The notes under the pieces: generated by a model
Seen by the model: only the letters and a program-made list of their open reading frames with translations
Database searches by the model: none
Told to the model about the DNA's origin: nothing
In this document: in pieces, positions 34,252 to 44,089 of the stretch
Layout of the letters: every line of letters starts with the position of its first letter
Numbering within the stretch: the first letter of the stretch is position 1
Made by a program: the position numbers and the translations under genes
DNA from: Thermoplasmata archaeon
GTDB lineage: Archaea; Thermoplasmatota; Thermoplasmata; Lutacidiplasmatales; UBA184
DNA length: 64,000 nucleotides
Reading direction: 5' to 3'
Assembly: GCA_027315165.1 (NCBI GenBank)
Contig: DAHUYN010000010.1
Span: forward strand, 25,021 to 89,020

Positions 34252-35031
34252 CTAGCCGACGGGGCCTTCGTCGGAGGAGGTCGCGGTTGCGTCGACGCCG
34301 GGCGGCCGCTCGACGAGCGCCGGGATCTCGGCGAGCGTCCGCACGCGCGGACCCTGGGCCCGCACGCCCGTGACGCCGCGGTCGACGAGCACGGCGGCGA
34401 GCCCCGCGCGGCCGGCGGCGCGCACGTCGCTCCAGAACAGGTCGCCCGCGTAGAGGACCTCGCGGACCCCGAGGCCCAGGCTCGTCACGGCCGCGCGGAA
34501 GCCGGCGGCGGCGGGGGGCCGCGGCCCCCTCGCGTCGCCGGCGGAGACGAGCAGCCCCTCGTCGAGCCCGCTGCGACGGAGGGCGAGCCGCGCCGTCTCG
34601 AGCGGCAGGTCGGAGAGGACCCCGACCTGGAGGCCGCGCTCGCGGAGGGCGCGGAGCGCCGGGGCGGCGTCGGCGAAGCTCTCGGGATCGTGCGCCGGTC
34701 GCAGGAACCGCTCGACGACGGCGTGCTCCTCCTCGGCCGGGAGCGTAAACCCGGCGATCGCGCGCAGCGTCTCCGAGAGCGAGCGTCGGTACGCCTCGAC
34801 ATCGGGGACCGGGCCGCGCCCGACGAGGCCCAGCCAGCGCTCACGGTCCCAGAGGTGGAGCTGCCGACGGACGGCGGCGCTCGTGTGTCGCTCCGAGAGG
34901 AGCGGGCCTCGAGGACGCCACGCCCACTGCCAGTGGCGGGGCGTCTGCCACGGCACCAGCGTGTCGTCGAGGTCGAGGAGGACCCCTCGCAGCGGGGCGG
35001 GCGCGGCGACGCGCTCGGGCGGACTAGCCAC
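34252..35031 (-). CDS. HAD-superfamily hydrolase
   Basis: A 259-residue HAD phosphatase: motif I VLLDLDDTLVPW with the nucleophile Asp, motif II VGVLSDLPLETA, and the motif IV region VLYAGDLFWSDVRAA; a helical cap lies between. Substrate unknown. Its GTG start overlaps by eight bases the end of the upstream coiled-coil gene. Confidence 0.85.
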   Translation of the reverse strand: MASPPERVAAPAPLRGVLLDLDDTLVPWQTPRHWQWAWRPRGPLLSERHTSAAVRRQLHLWDRERWLGLVGRGPVPDVEAYRRSLSETLRAIAGFTLPAEEEHAVVERFLRPAHDPESFADAAPALRALRERGLQVGVLSDLPLETARLALRRSGLDEGLLVSAGDARGPRPPAAAGFRAAVTSLGLGVREVLYAGDLFWSDVRAAGRAGLAAVLVDRGVTGVRAQGPRVRTLAEIPALVERPPGVDATATSSDEGPVG

Positions 35032-35914
35032 GGCCGGTCTTCTGGAGCTCGAGGAGGTCCTCGGTCGAGACCTTCTCGCCCTTCTTCAGGCGGGCGAGGA
35101 AGTCGTCCTCGCGGGGCGGCTCCGCGTCGGCCCACGAGATCGGGGCGCGTCCGCCGCGCGCGGCGTAGAGCAACTTTTCGAGGTCGCGGACCTCCTCGAT
35201 CGCCGCGATGTGGGCGCGGTGCGCCTCGTCGGCCTGCGACTTCACCTCGATTAGCTTGGCCTGGACCTCGTCGGCCTGTCGTCGGAGCTCGTCGACGGCC
35301 TCGTAGAGCCCGACCATCGACTCGTGCTCCCGCTGCGCCTCTTCGGCGAGCTGGCCGACGGCGGCGTGGTGGCGCTCGGCCTCGACGCGCGCGGCGTCGG
35401 CGTCGACGATCGCCTTGTCGATCTCGGGGTCCTGGTGCAGCTGCTCGTCCTGCTCGCGGATCTGGGCCTCGAGGCGCTTCATCTCCTCGATGAGGCGCTT
35501 CTCCTGGTCGCCCGTGAGCGCGGTCGTCATGTGCCGGAACTCGAGCTCGCGAAGCTCCTTTCGAAGGCGCCAGACCGGGATCGCGCCGGGGCGCGGGGCC
35601 CGGCTCCGCTTGAGCTCGGCGACCTTGTCGGCGGCCTCCTGGAGCTTGTGGTTCCACTCCTCCCGGAGCCGCTTGGCCTCGCGGACCTGGTCGTTGAGCT
35701 CGTCGCGGTGCCGCCGGTGGTCCTGGGCCTCCGCGCTCTTGGCGTGGAGGTCGTCGAGCACCCGGCCCCGCTCCTCGGCGCGCATCCGCGCCTCCGCGTT
35801 CAGCTTGTCGCGGACGCTGCGGTGCTCGTCGGCCCTAAGGTTCGCCTCGGCTCGCTTGCGTTCGAGCTCTTGGATCGCGTCGGTCACTCGGCTCACCCGT
35901 CCCATCGAGGACAC
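35024..35914 (-). CDS. Long coiled-coil protein (COG1340-like)
   Basis: Almost the whole 296-residue protein is charged coiled coil with heptads of Glu, Lys, Arg, Leu and Ala (for example QELERKRAEANLRADEHRSVRD), broken by a short Pro-containing hinge near residue 110. This fits archaeal coiled-coil proteins often mislabelled as phosphoserine phosphatases; no phosphatase motif is present. A TATA box (CTTTATAA) is centred 30 bp before the GTG start used here; an ATG three codons later is equally possible. It overlaps the HAD gene that follows. Confidence 0.8.
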   Translation of the reverse strand: MSSMGRVSRVTDAIQELERKRAEANLRADEHRSVRDKLNAEARMRAEERGRVLDDLHAKSAEAQDHRRHRDELNDQVREAKRLREEWNHKLQEAADKVAELKRSRAPRPGAIPVWRLRKELRELEFRHMTTALTGDQEKRLIEEMKRLEAQIREQDEQLHQDPEIDKAIVDADAARVEAERHHAAVGQLAEEAQREHESMVGLYEAVDELRRQADEVQAKLIEVKSQADEAHRAHIAAIEEVRDLEKLLYAARGGRAPISWADAEPPREDDFLARLKKGEKVSTEDLLELQKTGRG

Positions 35915-36058
35915 GGGGGAGGGTTCGACAAAGAGGGGCGTTATAAAGACTTCCGGCGGAGGCGCCGCGGCCCATGAGGGCCGCCGGCGGCCCCGGGTCG
36001 CGCTCCGGGTTCAAGTGCGGGGTCACGCTAATAAGCGACGCCCCCGCTCGAACCCGCC

Positions 36059-37510
36059 GTGGATGAGGTCGGCCGCATCTATGGCGACGTCGGCCTCGGG
36101 GCCTTCCAGGTCGCGCTGACGACGCCGGTCGAGCGCGGCGACTACCTCTGCGTCGAGGACGAGCTCCACGGCCGCGTCCTCTGCCAGCTCGACGATCTGC
36201 GGCGGAAGAGCGACCTCGATCTCGCGCGCGCCGACGAGCTCGTCAAGGGCGCGGTGACGCCGATCCACGAGAACCTTCTCGGGATCGCCCGCATCATCGG
36301 CTACCGCGAGAAGGACGGCCCGGTCAAGCTCCCGACGATCCCGTTCCGCCCGGGCGCGCACGTCTTCCTCGCCGAGGAGCCCCTCATCGCCGACGTCCTC
36401 GGCCTCAAGCACCGGGGGAACACGGGCGCCTACGTCGGCCTGCTCCGCAACCACTCGCTCCGCATCGAGCTCGACATCAACCAGCTCGTGCAACGCCACG
36501 TGAGCGTCCTCGCGAAGACGGGCGGCGGGAAGAGCTACCTGCTCGGCGTGCTCATCGAAGAGCTGCTCCGGCACAAGGTCACCTGCGTCATCATCGACCC
36601 GCACGGCGAGTACCACTCGCTCGCGGAGCCGGCGCCGAAGAACGGCGTGCACGCGAAGTTCGGCGTCGAGACCCAGGGGTTCGGCAAGCAGCTGCTCGAG
36701 TTCTCTCCCGACCCGACGCTCAACCCGACGGCCAAGCCGCTCACCTTCTCGCTGCACCACATCGACCCGCGCGAGCTCCTCGTGTTCATGGGGCTCATGA
36801 ACGTGAAGCAGTACCTCGCGCCCCTCAAGGCGATCGTCGAGGAGGTCGCGTCGGTGAGCCCCGACTACACGGTCAAGGACCTCGAGCGCGCCGCCGAGCG
36901 CGGCGAGGGGGCCGTCTCCGAGGTCCTCGCCGAGCGCCTCGCCTACGTCGAGCAGACCAAGCTCCTCGGGCCGAAGGGGACGAGCCTCAACGAGCTCGTC
37001 GTCAAGGGCTCGGCGACCCTGATCAACCTGCGCGGCGTCGCGCCCGACGTCGCCGAGCTCGTCGTCGCGAGGATCGCCGCGACGCTCTTCGACAACCGCA
37101 AGAAGGGGAAGATCCCGCCGCTGTTCCTCGTCATCGAGGAGGCCCACAACTTCGCCCCGCAGCAGGGGACCGCCGCCTGCTCGCGCATCCTCAAGAACAT
37201 CGCGAGCGAGGGGCGCAAGTTCGGCCTCGGCCTCTGCGCCGTGACGCAGCGGGCGGCGCGCATCGACAAGAGCGTGCTCTCGCAGTGCAACACGCAGCTG
37301 ATCCTCCAGGTGACCAACCCCCTCGACCTCAAGGCCATCGCCCAATCGATCGAGGGGCTCACCGCCGGCATGACCGAGATGATCCAGTCGCTCCCCGTCG
37401 GCGTCGCGCTCATCACCGGCGGCGGCTACCACACACCCTTGTTCTGCGAGGTGCGTCCTCGCGCGAGCCGCCACGGCGGCGAGTCGGTCCCCGTCGTCGA
37501 GAACAACTGA
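36059..37510 (+). CDS. herA: HerA-like hexameric ATPase/DNA helicase
   Basis: A FtsK/HerA-type ATPase of 483 residues. The N-terminal HAS-barrel (VGRIYGDVGLGAFQVAL...) is followed by Walker A VLAKTGGGKSYLLGVL near residue 158, IIDPHGEYHSL, Walker B LFLVIEEAHNF near residue 358 and the Arg-containing region GRKFGLGLCAVTQRAARID. HerA normally works with the NurA nuclease in end resection; nurA is not adjacent here. GTG start with a TATA-like CTAATAAG about 28 bp upstream. Confidence 0.92.
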   Translation: MDEVGRIYGDVGLGAFQVALTTPVERGDYLCVEDELHGRVLCQLDDLRRKSDLDLARADELVKGAVTPIHENLLGIARIIGYREKDGPVKLPTIPFRPGAHVFLAEEPLIADVLGLKHRGNTGAYVGLLRNHSLRIELDINQLVQRHVSVLAKTGGGKSYLLGVLIEELLRHKVTCVIIDPHGEYHSLAEPAPKNGVHAKFGVETQGFGKQLLEFSPDPTLNPTAKPLTFSLHHIDPRELLVFMGLMNVKQYLAPLKAIVEEVASVSPDYTVKDLERAAERGEGAVSEVLAERLAYVEQTKLLGPKGTSLNELVVKGSATLINLRGVAPDVAELVVARIAATLFDNRKKGKIPPLFLVIEEAHNFAPQQGTAACSRILKNIASEGRKFGLGLCAVTQRAARIDKSVLSQCNTQLILQVTNPLDLKAIAQSIEGLTAGMTEMIQSLPVGVALITGGGYHTPLFCEVRPRASRHGGESVPVVENN

Positions 37511-37543
37511 GCCGGGGAGCTCCCGGGGCGGGCGGCCGTCGCG

Positions 37544-39070
37544 CTACCGCGACTGCGGCTCGGAGAGGTATCGCGTGAGGAGGCGCACGCCGAAGGCCGT
37601 CGCGCCGATGTTCATGTACGCCGGCTGGTACTTGCGCGTCGTCGCAACGGTGTAGGCCGGGCCGGCGATGTCGAGGTGGGCCCACGAGGTCCGGCCCACG
37701 AAGTTCTCGAGGAAGGCGGAGGCGGTGAGGAGCCCCGCGGGGGGGATCTCCGTCGAGTTGCGGACGTCCGCGATGTCGCTCTTGACGAGCTCGCGGTGGT
37801 AGTCGGTGAGCGGCATCCGCCAGATCGGTTCCCCCGTCGCCCCGGCGGCGTCGAGGAGGCCGGCGGCGAGCCGGTCGTCATTGGAGACGAGCGCCGCCGT
37901 GTCGTCGCCGAGCGCGACGACGCAGGCGCCCGTGAGCGTCGCGAGGTCGATGAGCTCGTCCGGGTGGAACTTGTCGACGACGTAGCCGAGAGCGTCGGAG
38001 AGGACGACCCGGCCCTCGGCGTCGGTGTTGAGGACCTCGATCGTCTTGCCGTTGTACGTCCGCACGACGTCCCCCGGCCGGTAGGAGGAGCCGCTCGGGA
38101 GGTTCTCGGCGCAGGCCATCACGCCGATGACGCGCGGCGGGACCTTGAGGAGCGCGGCCGCCCGGAGCGCGCCGAGCACCGCGACGGCGCCCGACTTGTC
38201 GAACTTCATGTGGTCCATCGAGAGCGCGGGCTTGATCGAGATGCCGCCGGAGTCGAAGGTGATCCCCTTGCCGACGAGCGCGACGGTCTTGCCGCTCCGC
38301 GCGCCGCCCGAGTACTCGAGGACGATCATCCGGGGCGGGTGCGCGCTCCCGCCGCCGACGGCGAGCAGGCCACCACAGTGCATCTCCGCGAGCTTCTTCT
38401 CGTCGTAGACCGTGATCTTGAGCCCGACCTCCTTCGCGACGCGTCGGGCCTCCTCGGCGAGGTACTCCGGCGTCGCCGTGTCGGCGGGGAGGTTCGCGAG
38501 GTCGCGCGTCCACAGGACGTTCTCGGCGACGACCGACTCGTTCTCGAGGGCCTTGCGGAGCGCCGCCTCCTCTCGAGAGAGCTCCTCGCCGAGGTGGAGC
38601 GTCACCTCCTCGACCCCCGCCTCGTGGGTCGTCCGATAGCGCAGGAACTCGTAGCTGCCCAGGGTCGCGCCGTCGACGATCGCGCGGACCGCGACGTCGC
38701 CGGCGACCGACTCGGCGACGAACGACGAGAGACGGAACCCGAGGGTCCGGACCCCCTTGCCCCGGAGCCCCTTGATGACCTCGGCCGCCGCCCGGCGGAG
38801 CGTCTCGACCGTGTAGGAGGTCTGCGGGCCCAGGCCGACGAGGACCACGCGCCCGCGGCCGTCGGGCCGGTGGAGGACGGTGAGCTCCTTGCGGCGACCG
38901 CGGACCTCGCGCTTCTCCCACGCCTGGCCGACAAGCCCTTTGGCCGCGGCGTCCTCCTTGGCGAGGCCCCGAGGGAGCGGGTCGGGCTTTTCCGAGCGCT
39001 CGAAGACCCCGGAGACCGAGGCGTCGACGGAGCCGAGGGTCGCCTCCCGGCGGTCGAGGGCCAGCTTCAT
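37544..39070 (-). CDS. pepA: Leucyl aminopeptidase (M17 family)
   Basis: Cytosolic aminopeptidase of 508 residues with two metal ions. The N-terminal domain is variable; the catalytic half has LVGKGITFDSGGISIKPA with the metal-binding Lys and Asp, MKFDKSGAVAVLGAL and the family signature NTDAEGRVVLSDAL. The sequence is complete. It probably finishes degradation of peptides released by the proteasome. The ATG lies 13 bases after the sepF stop, so the two are probably co-transcribed. Confidence 0.95.
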   Translation of the reverse strand: MKLALDRREATLGSVDASVSGVFERSEKPDPLPRGLAKEDAAAKGLVGQAWEKREVRGRRKELTVLHRPDGRGRVVLVGLGPQTSYTVETLRRAAAEVIKGLRGKGVRTLGFRLSSFVAESVAGDVAVRAIVDGATLGSYEFLRYRTTHEAGVEEVTLHLGEELSREEAALRKALENESVVAENVLWTRDLANLPADTATPEYLAEEARRVAKEVGLKITVYDEKKLAEMHCGGLLAVGGGSAHPPRMIVLEYSGGARSGKTVALVGKGITFDSGGISIKPALSMDHMKFDKSGAVAVLGALRAAALLKVPPRVIGVMACAENLPSGSSYRPGDVVRTYNGKTIEVLNTDAEGRVVLSDALGYVVDKFHPDELIDLATLTGACVVALGDDTAALVSNDDRLAAGLLDAAGATGEPIWRMPLTDYHRELVKSDIADVRNSTEIPPAGLLTASAFLENFVGRTSWAHLDIAGPAYTVATTRKYQPAYMNIGATAFGVRLLTRYLSEPQSR

Positions 39071-39083
39071 CGCCGGCGTGGCC

Positions 39084-39464
39084 TTAGAACGACGGGCGGA
39101 GCTTCTGGCGGTCGATCCTCAGGCCGGTCGGCGTGAGGGCGAGGAGGTTCTTCGCGATCCCCGCCACGTCGCCGTTGATGTCCTTGGCGACGTTCTTGAG
39201 CTCGAGGCTCATCCGCTTCACGGCCGTCTGGTCGTTGGCGATCGAGGTGTAGTCGAGGATCACGATGTCGCCGTTGTAGGCGAGCTTGGTGACGTTGTGG
39301 AGGTCCTCGAACCGGAGGATCTCCGCCATGCGGATCGCCCCCCTCGCTCCCGCGAGCGACGCCACCTCGTCCTCGAACTCCATCGCGCCGAGGTCGAGGA
39401 ACGTCCCTTCTTCGAGAGTGTCCGAGCCGTGATGCCGCCGGAGGATCCCCTTCTTCCCTAGCAT
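39084..39464 (-). CDS. sepF: Archaeal SepF, FtsZ membrane anchor
   Basis: The 126-residue protein contains the SepF core: TFLDLGAMEFEDEV, MAEILRFEDLHNVTKLAYNGDIVILDYTSIANDQ and MSLELKNVAKDINGDVAGIAK, ending in DRQKLRPSF. In FtsZ-based archaea SepF anchors FtsZ to the membrane, usually by a short N-terminal amphipathic helix; here the N-terminus MLGKKGILRRHHG is basic and could do this. The track's 374-residue ORF is a read-through of the upstream gene in another frame. Confidence 0.9.
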   Translation of the reverse strand: MLGKKGILRRHHGSDTLEEGTFLDLGAMEFEDEVASLAGARGAIRMAEILRFEDLHNVTKLAYNGDIVILDYTSIANDQTAVKRMSLELKNVAKDINGDVAGIAKNLLALTPTGLRIDRQKLRPSF

Positions 39465-39508
39465 GCCAACGCCACCCGAGGTCGGGCGGAACGAGGGGGA
39501 TTCGGCAC

Positions 39509-40303
39509 TTAAGGCTGCCGTCCGACGCGAATCGGTACCTGGCGGCCCCCGCCCTCCCGGACCGGCGGCACCGCCGCGTCCGGCACGCGGAGGCAGAACG
39601 TGACGCGGTAGACGTCCCGACCGTTGCGCCGGCCCCAGAGCGTCGCCGACTCCTTGAGCTCGGCCCCGAGCCGGCTTCGCGCGAGGCGTGCGACGGAGCG
39701 GGCGGCGAGCGTGTCGGTGAGGTAGTAGTCCCAGCCCTCCGGGCGCTCCTCCCGCCAGCTGAAGGCCCGGCGCCACTCCGCCTTCGTGTTCGTGAGGACC
39801 GTGTCGAACGCGCGCTCGAGCCGGTCGCGGAGCGCCCGCGGGGGCCCTCGTAGCCTCTCCGAGGTGCCTCGCACCTGGATCAGCGCCGTGTAGTAGTGGC
39901 CCGAGCGGCGCGAGCAGGCCGAGCAGGTCGCCGATTGGACCCGAACGGGCAGCTCGACCGAGACCGTGCGCTCGGTCCCGCGAAAGCGCAGACGGACCTC
40001 CCCGAGGAACCGGCGCTGCGCCGGGTCGCCGACGCCCTCGGTCCAGGCGGCCTTGCGGATCCCGACCTCGGGATGCACGCTCAGGAGCGGCGTCAGGTCC
40101 TCCGCCGAGAGGAGCGTCGGGCTCGCGCCCTCCCGCTCCCAGTGCTGGCCGACCTTTCGCGCCCCGCAGGTGGGGCAGAGCGTGATCGTCGGATGGCCTT
40201 CGATCCACACGAGCGGCGTCCGGTCGGCGAAGCAGTCGGGGCAGAGCCCGTCGGTGAGGGCGAGGTCGGTACGACCGCAGATCACGCAGAACTCATCGCT
40301 CAT
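39509..40303 (-). CDS. nmd3: NMD3-family protein
   Basis: The 264-residue protein resembles the N-terminal part of eukaryotic NMD3, the 60S subunit export adaptor. It has zinc knuckles CVICGRTDLALTDGLCPDC and CPTCGARK, and CSACSRRSGHYYTALIQVRG in the centre. The archaeal family is conserved but its role, presumably in 50S assembly or quality control, is not proven. It is in a minus-strand run with DUF424 upstream and sepF downstream. Confidence 0.88.
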   Translation of the reverse strand: MSDEFCVICGRTDLALTDGLCPDCFADRTPLVWIEGHPTITLCPTCGARKVGQHWEREGASPTLLSAEDLTPLLSVHPEVGIRKAAWTEGVGDPAQRRFLGEVRLRFRGTERTVSVELPVRVQSATCSACSRRSGHYYTALIQVRGTSERLRGPPRALRDRLERAFDTVLTNTKAEWRRAFSWREERPEGWDYYLTDTLAARSVARLARSRLGAELKESATLWGRRNGRDVYRVTFCLRVPDAAVPPVREGGGRQVPIRVGRQP

Positions 40304-40311
40304 CGGTCGCG

Positions 40312-40626
40312 CTACCCGGGAACGGTGAAGATCTCGGCGTGGGGGACGCCCCCGAGACGCCCCTCGCCGTCCGTACCGACGATCCCCTCACGGCGGGCGA
40401 GGGCGATGACGCGGCCCCCGAGGAGGTTCGCGACCGTCGACCGGCGGAGCGCCCAGAGGAGCTCCTCCTCCGAGACGACGCGCTCGCCGTAGAAGTGTGG
40501 AGACACCTCGACGGTCCGGCCCGAGGCGCCGACCGGCAGGTGCCGGCCCAACAGCTCGGCGTCGCACGCCGCGACGACGAACTCCGCGCGGACCCGGTGG
40601 ACCCGCATGACGATCCCGTCGGCCAT
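40312..40626 (-). CDS. DUF424 family protein
   Basis: A 104-residue protein typical of the small archaeal DUF424 family, with FVVAACDAELLGRHLP near the start and LRRSTVANLLGGRVIALARREG in the second half. The family is nearly universal in euryarchaea and often sits near translation genes, as here before nmd3. TATA-like GATATC is centred about 31 bp upstream of the ATG. Function unknown. Confidence 0.88.
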   Translation of the reverse strand: MADGIVMRVHRVRAEFVVAACDAELLGRHLPVGASGRTVEVSPHFYGERVVSEEELLWALRRSTVANLLGGRVIALARREGIVGTDGEGRLGGVPHAEIFTVPG

Positions 40627-40684
40627 CGCTGCCCCCTTCGCTAGCGCGCGCGGGGGATATCACAATTTGCAGAGGGGGCCCGCG

Positions 40685-42799
40685 CTAGAACCGGACGAGC
40701 TGCCAGCGGCCGGGTCGGAGCTCCATGACCTCGCCCTGGCCCCGGAGCATCCCGAAGAGCGTGTCGACGCGCCCCTCGGCGATCCCGTGCTTCGCGGCCT
40801 CGCTCCTGAGCTCCTCGAGGCCGAAGGCGCCGCCCCCGCTCTCCTGCAGCTTTCGCATCAGGTCCTGCAGGAGGTCGATCCGCTCGCGCTGGCTGTGGCT
40901 CACGCCCGTCGTGACGACGTCGATGTCGAGCTTCTCGTTGGGCGGGGTGATCCGGTCGAGGAACCGCTGGACGATGCGCGTCGCGCGGGTCGCGTCCTCG
41001 ACGCTGACGACCATGGAGAGCCGGGCCCGAGCGGCGGCCTCGCTCAGGCGCACGAGCGCCTCGAGCTGTCGGGCGGTGATCGGCACCGGCGAGTTGGGCT
41101 CTTCGCCGCGGCTGCGGGTCTTGACGTAGAAGTCCTCGAGGGTCCGCAGCGCCTCGTTCGAGAGGACCGGGCGCACCGTGCGCCTGGCGTAGGCGATGTA
41201 CTTGCGGAGGAAGTCGGGCGAGAACGGCGCCATCGCCGAGGGTGGTGTGTCGGAGGCGGTGAGCCCCGTCGGGGACGCCTCCCCCTCCTGGTGGGACTGG
41301 AGGATCTGGCTGGCGAGGAGGCGGTCCCGGGACTGGTCCGGGCGGTCCTGGATCGAGTAGATGACGTCGAACCGGGAGAGGAGCGTCGGCGGCAGGTCGA
41401 TCTGCTCGGCGATGAACTTCTCGCGGTTGAAGCGGCCCCACTTCGGGTTCGCGGCGGCGAGGACGGGGCAGCGCGCGTTCAGCGTCGCGGTGATCCCCGC
41501 CTTGGCGATCGAGACCGTCTGCTGCTCGAGGGCCTCGTGCATCGCCGAGCGGTCCTCGGGGGTCATCTTGTCGAGCTCGTCGACGATGGCGATCCCCCCG
41601 TCCGCGAGGACGAGCATGCCGGCCTCGAGGACCCAGCGCCCGCCGGCGAAGTCGTCCTTGACGGCGGCGGCGGTGAGCCCGGCGGCGGTGGCCCCCTTGC
41701 CGCTCGTGTAGATGCCCCGAGGGGCGACGTCGGCGACGTATCGCAAGAGCTGGCTCTTCGCCGTCCCCGGGTCCCCGACGAGCAGGATGTGGATGTCGCC
41801 GCGGAGCCGGATCCCGTCGGCGTGGCGCTTCTCGACGCCGCCGAACAGCTGGAGGGCGATCGCCTCCTTCTCGTCCTCCATCCCCTTGATCGTCGGGGCG
41901 AGCGAGAGCACGATCTGGTCGACGACGCGCGGATCCCCGCGGTACTTGAGGATCAGTCGCTCGTCCTCCTCGGGGATCTCGATCTCCTCGTACTCCTGCT
42001 GCTGGTACTCGAGGGAGTTGCCCAGGAGCATCAGGTCGAACGTGGTGCTCCGGAGCACCCCGGTCCGGGAGGCGGAGGCCCGCTGGAGGCTCTTGAGGAC
42101 GCCGTTGACGACGACCCGGTTGCCGGGGATGACCCGTCCCGTGAGGTCCTCGGTGAGGAGGACCGTGAGCCCCTGCGGGTGCGCGCCGCCCTTGAGCGAC
42201 TCCGGGTTCTCCTGGACCTCGATCCGCTGGGCATCGATGTACGTCGAGCGCTCGGGCAGGAGCCTGAACCGCGTGCGTCCCGCCGGTTTCCCGCACGACG
42301 GGCACTCGAGGGGCTCGCGCAGGATCGGCGAGCCCTCGTCCTGGAGCTCGTGGATCTCCGACCGGCAGGCCAGGCAGGAGAAGACGGCGTCCCGGATCTG
42401 CGGGCGCACCTCGGTCGCCTTGCGGACGATCCCCTCGACCGCGAGGAACCGCTGGAGGTCCGACTCGCGGACCGCCCGGATCGACCGGCGGGCCGTCGTC
42501 GGGAGGCCCGTGACGCGAAGACGGAGCCCCTCCGCCTCGTCGCCCGCCATCGGGATGAGCTCGCGCATGGCCCGGGCGCCGTGGAGGAGGACCTCCTCGG
42601 GGCGCTCGAGCAAGAGGTCGGCCAGCGCCGTGTCGGCCTCCTCGATCCTCGAGAACGGGATCTCGAGCGCGCGCTCCTCGGGGAACCGGTCGGCGACCTC
42701 GAGGATGCGGGGACGGAGCTCCGCCTCCTCGATCACCTGGACCCAGCGCCCGGTGAGCTCGGGGGGAGCGGGGAGCGCGCGCGCGTTGACGGCTGCCAT
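40685..42799 (-). CDS. mcm: MCM replicative helicase
   Basis: The replicative DNA helicase, 704 residues. The N-terminal domain has a zinc-binding CLAC...CPSC set near residue 140-180; the AAA+ core has Walker A LLVGDPGTAKSQLLRY near residue 345, Walker B GGIAIVDELDKM and the arginine-finger segment LLSRFDVIYSI; the C-terminal winged-helix domain closes the protein. The ATG of MAAVNARALP is used; the track ORF extends upstream through aspS in another frame. No intein is present. Confidence 0.96.
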   Translation of the reverse strand: MAAVNARALPAPPELTGRWVQVIEEAELRPRILEVADRFPEERALEIPFSRIEEADTALADLLLERPEEVLLHGARAMRELIPMAGDEAEGLRLRVTGLPTTARRSIRAVRESDLQRFLAVEGIVRKATEVRPQIRDAVFSCLACRSEIHELQDEGSPILREPLECPSCGKPAGRTRFRLLPERSTYIDAQRIEVQENPESLKGGAHPQGLTVLLTEDLTGRVIPGNRVVVNGVLKSLQRASASRTGVLRSTTFDLMLLGNSLEYQQQEYEEIEIPEEDERLILKYRGDPRVVDQIVLSLAPTIKGMEDEKEAIALQLFGGVEKRHADGIRLRGDIHILLVGDPGTAKSQLLRYVADVAPRGIYTSGKGATAAGLTAAAVKDDFAGGRWVLEAGMLVLADGGIAIVDELDKMTPEDRSAMHEALEQQTVSIAKAGITATLNARCPVLAAANPKWGRFNREKFIAEQIDLPPTLLSRFDVIYSIQDRPDQSRDRLLASQILQSHQEGEASPTGLTASDTPPSAMAPFSPDFLRKYIAYARRTVRPVLSNEALRTLEDFYVKTRSRGEEPNSPVPITARQLEALVRLSEAAARARLSMVVSVEDATRATRIVQRFLDRITPPNEKLDIDVVTTGVSHSQRERIDLLQDLMRKLQESGGGAFGLEELRSEAAKHGIAEGRVDTLFGMLRGQGEVMELRPGRWQLVRF

Positions 42800-42807
42800 C
42801 GTCCCTC

Positions 42808-43959
42808 CTACGGGTCCAGCCGGTAACGGTCCCGGGGGAATAACCGTGCCTCCCGGATGTTCGCGACGCCCGCGAGCTTCCAGACGAAGCGGTCGAGCCC
42901 GAAGCCCCAGCCGCCGTGGGGCGGCATCCCGAAGCGGAACGCCTCGAGGTAGCCGGGGAACGCCGCCGGGTCGAGCCCCGCCGCCGCGAGGTTGGCGAGG
43001 AGTCGGTCGGTCCGGTGCTCGCGGGGGCCGCCGCTCGCGAGCTCGGTCCCGCGGTAGTCGAGGTCGAAATACCCCGTGAGCGACGGGTCGTCGTCCCGGC
43101 GCGCCGCGTAGAAGGTGTGCGCCTTCACGGCCGTCGGGAAGTCGGTGATGAAGTAGAACTCCGCGTGGTGCTCCTTCTCGGCGACCTCGCCGATGCGCTT
43201 CTCGTCCTCGGTCCCGAGGTCCTGCGCGGCGCCGGGCCGCCCGAGCCACCGCTCGCACTCGGAGAAGGCGAATCGCGGGAACGGCGCCCGGGCCTCCGGG
43301 AGCTTCTCGGCGAGGCCGTTCCCCTCGAGGGCGAGCCGGGCCCGGGCGCGCCCGAGCGCGCCGACGACGACCGCCTCGAGCTCGGCGCGGACGTCCTCCG
43401 CCGAGTCGATGTAGCTCAGCTCGGCGTCGAGGCTCGTGAACTCCGTGATGTGCCGCACGGTGTCCGACGGCTCGGCGCGGAACGCCGGCGCGATCTCGAA
43501 GACGCGCTCGAAGCCGGCGCCCATCAGCATCTGCTTGTAGAGCTGCGGGCTCTGCGCGAGGTAGGCGCGCGTCTCGAAGTAGTCGACCGGGAAGAGCGTC
43601 GCGCCGCCCTCCGCGCCCTGTCGGAGCAGCTTCGGGGTCTCGACCTCGAGGTAGCCCCTCTCCCCGAAGGTCGCCCGGAACCCCTCGAGAAGGGCCGCCC
43701 GGAGCTCGAAGACCTCGCGGACCGCCGGCTTTCGCAGGTCGAGGACGCGGTGGTTGAGCCGTGTGTCGAGCTCGGCGCCGACCTTGTCGACGATCCCGAG
43801 CGGCAGCGGCACCTCGGCGACCGACAGGACGGTGACGTCGGACGGCAGGAGCTCGACGCCCCGTTTCGCCTTCGCCGAGCGCTGGACGGTCCCGACGACC
43901 TCGACGACCGACTCGCGCGGCGTCTGGGCGAGCCGGTCGAAGAGCGCCGGGTCGGACAC
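42808..43959 (-). CDS. aspS: Aspartyl-tRNA synthetase, apparent N-terminal frame problem
   Basis: Class IIb synthetase charging tRNA-Asp. Motif 2 region FEIAPAFRAEPSDTVRHITEFTSLDAEL and motif 3 GMPPHGGWGFGLDRFVWKL are intact, and the end RLFPRDRYRLDP is that of archaeal AspRS. The first available start codon in frame (GTG, 43959) gives only 383 residues. The same frame continues upstream without a stop and encodes the missing OB-fold strand (QTVRVAGHLEDYRALGGVAF) but has no ATG, GTG or TTG there. A GTG overlapping the pyrG stop (44093) is out of frame by one base. The true protein probably begins there. Confidence 0.85.
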   Translation of the reverse strand: MSDPALFDRLAQTPRESVVEVVGTVQRSAKAKRGVELLPSDVTVLSVAEVPLPLGIVDKVGAELDTRLNHRVLDLRKPAVREVFELRAALLEGFRATFGERGYLEVETPKLLRQGAEGGATLFPVDYFETRAYLAQSPQLYKQMLMGAGFERVFEIAPAFRAEPSDTVRHITEFTSLDAELSYIDSAEDVRAELEAVVVGALGRARARLALEGNGLAEKLPEARAPFPRFAFSECERWLGRPGAAQDLGTEDEKRIGEVAEKEHHAEFYFITDFPTAVKAHTFYAARRDDDPSLTGYFDLDYRGTELASGGPREHRTDRLLANLAAAGLDPAAFPGYLEAFRFGMPPHGGWGFGLDRFVWKLAGVANIREARLFPRDRYRLDP

Positions 43960-44089
43960 CCCCTTCTTCAGCGTGACCTGGGTGGTGCCGGAGCGGTCGC
44001 GGACGAGCGCGAAGGCGACGCCGCCGAGGGCCCGGTAGTCCTCGAGATGGCCGGCGACGCGGACCGTCTGGCCGTCGAGCTCGGCGAGT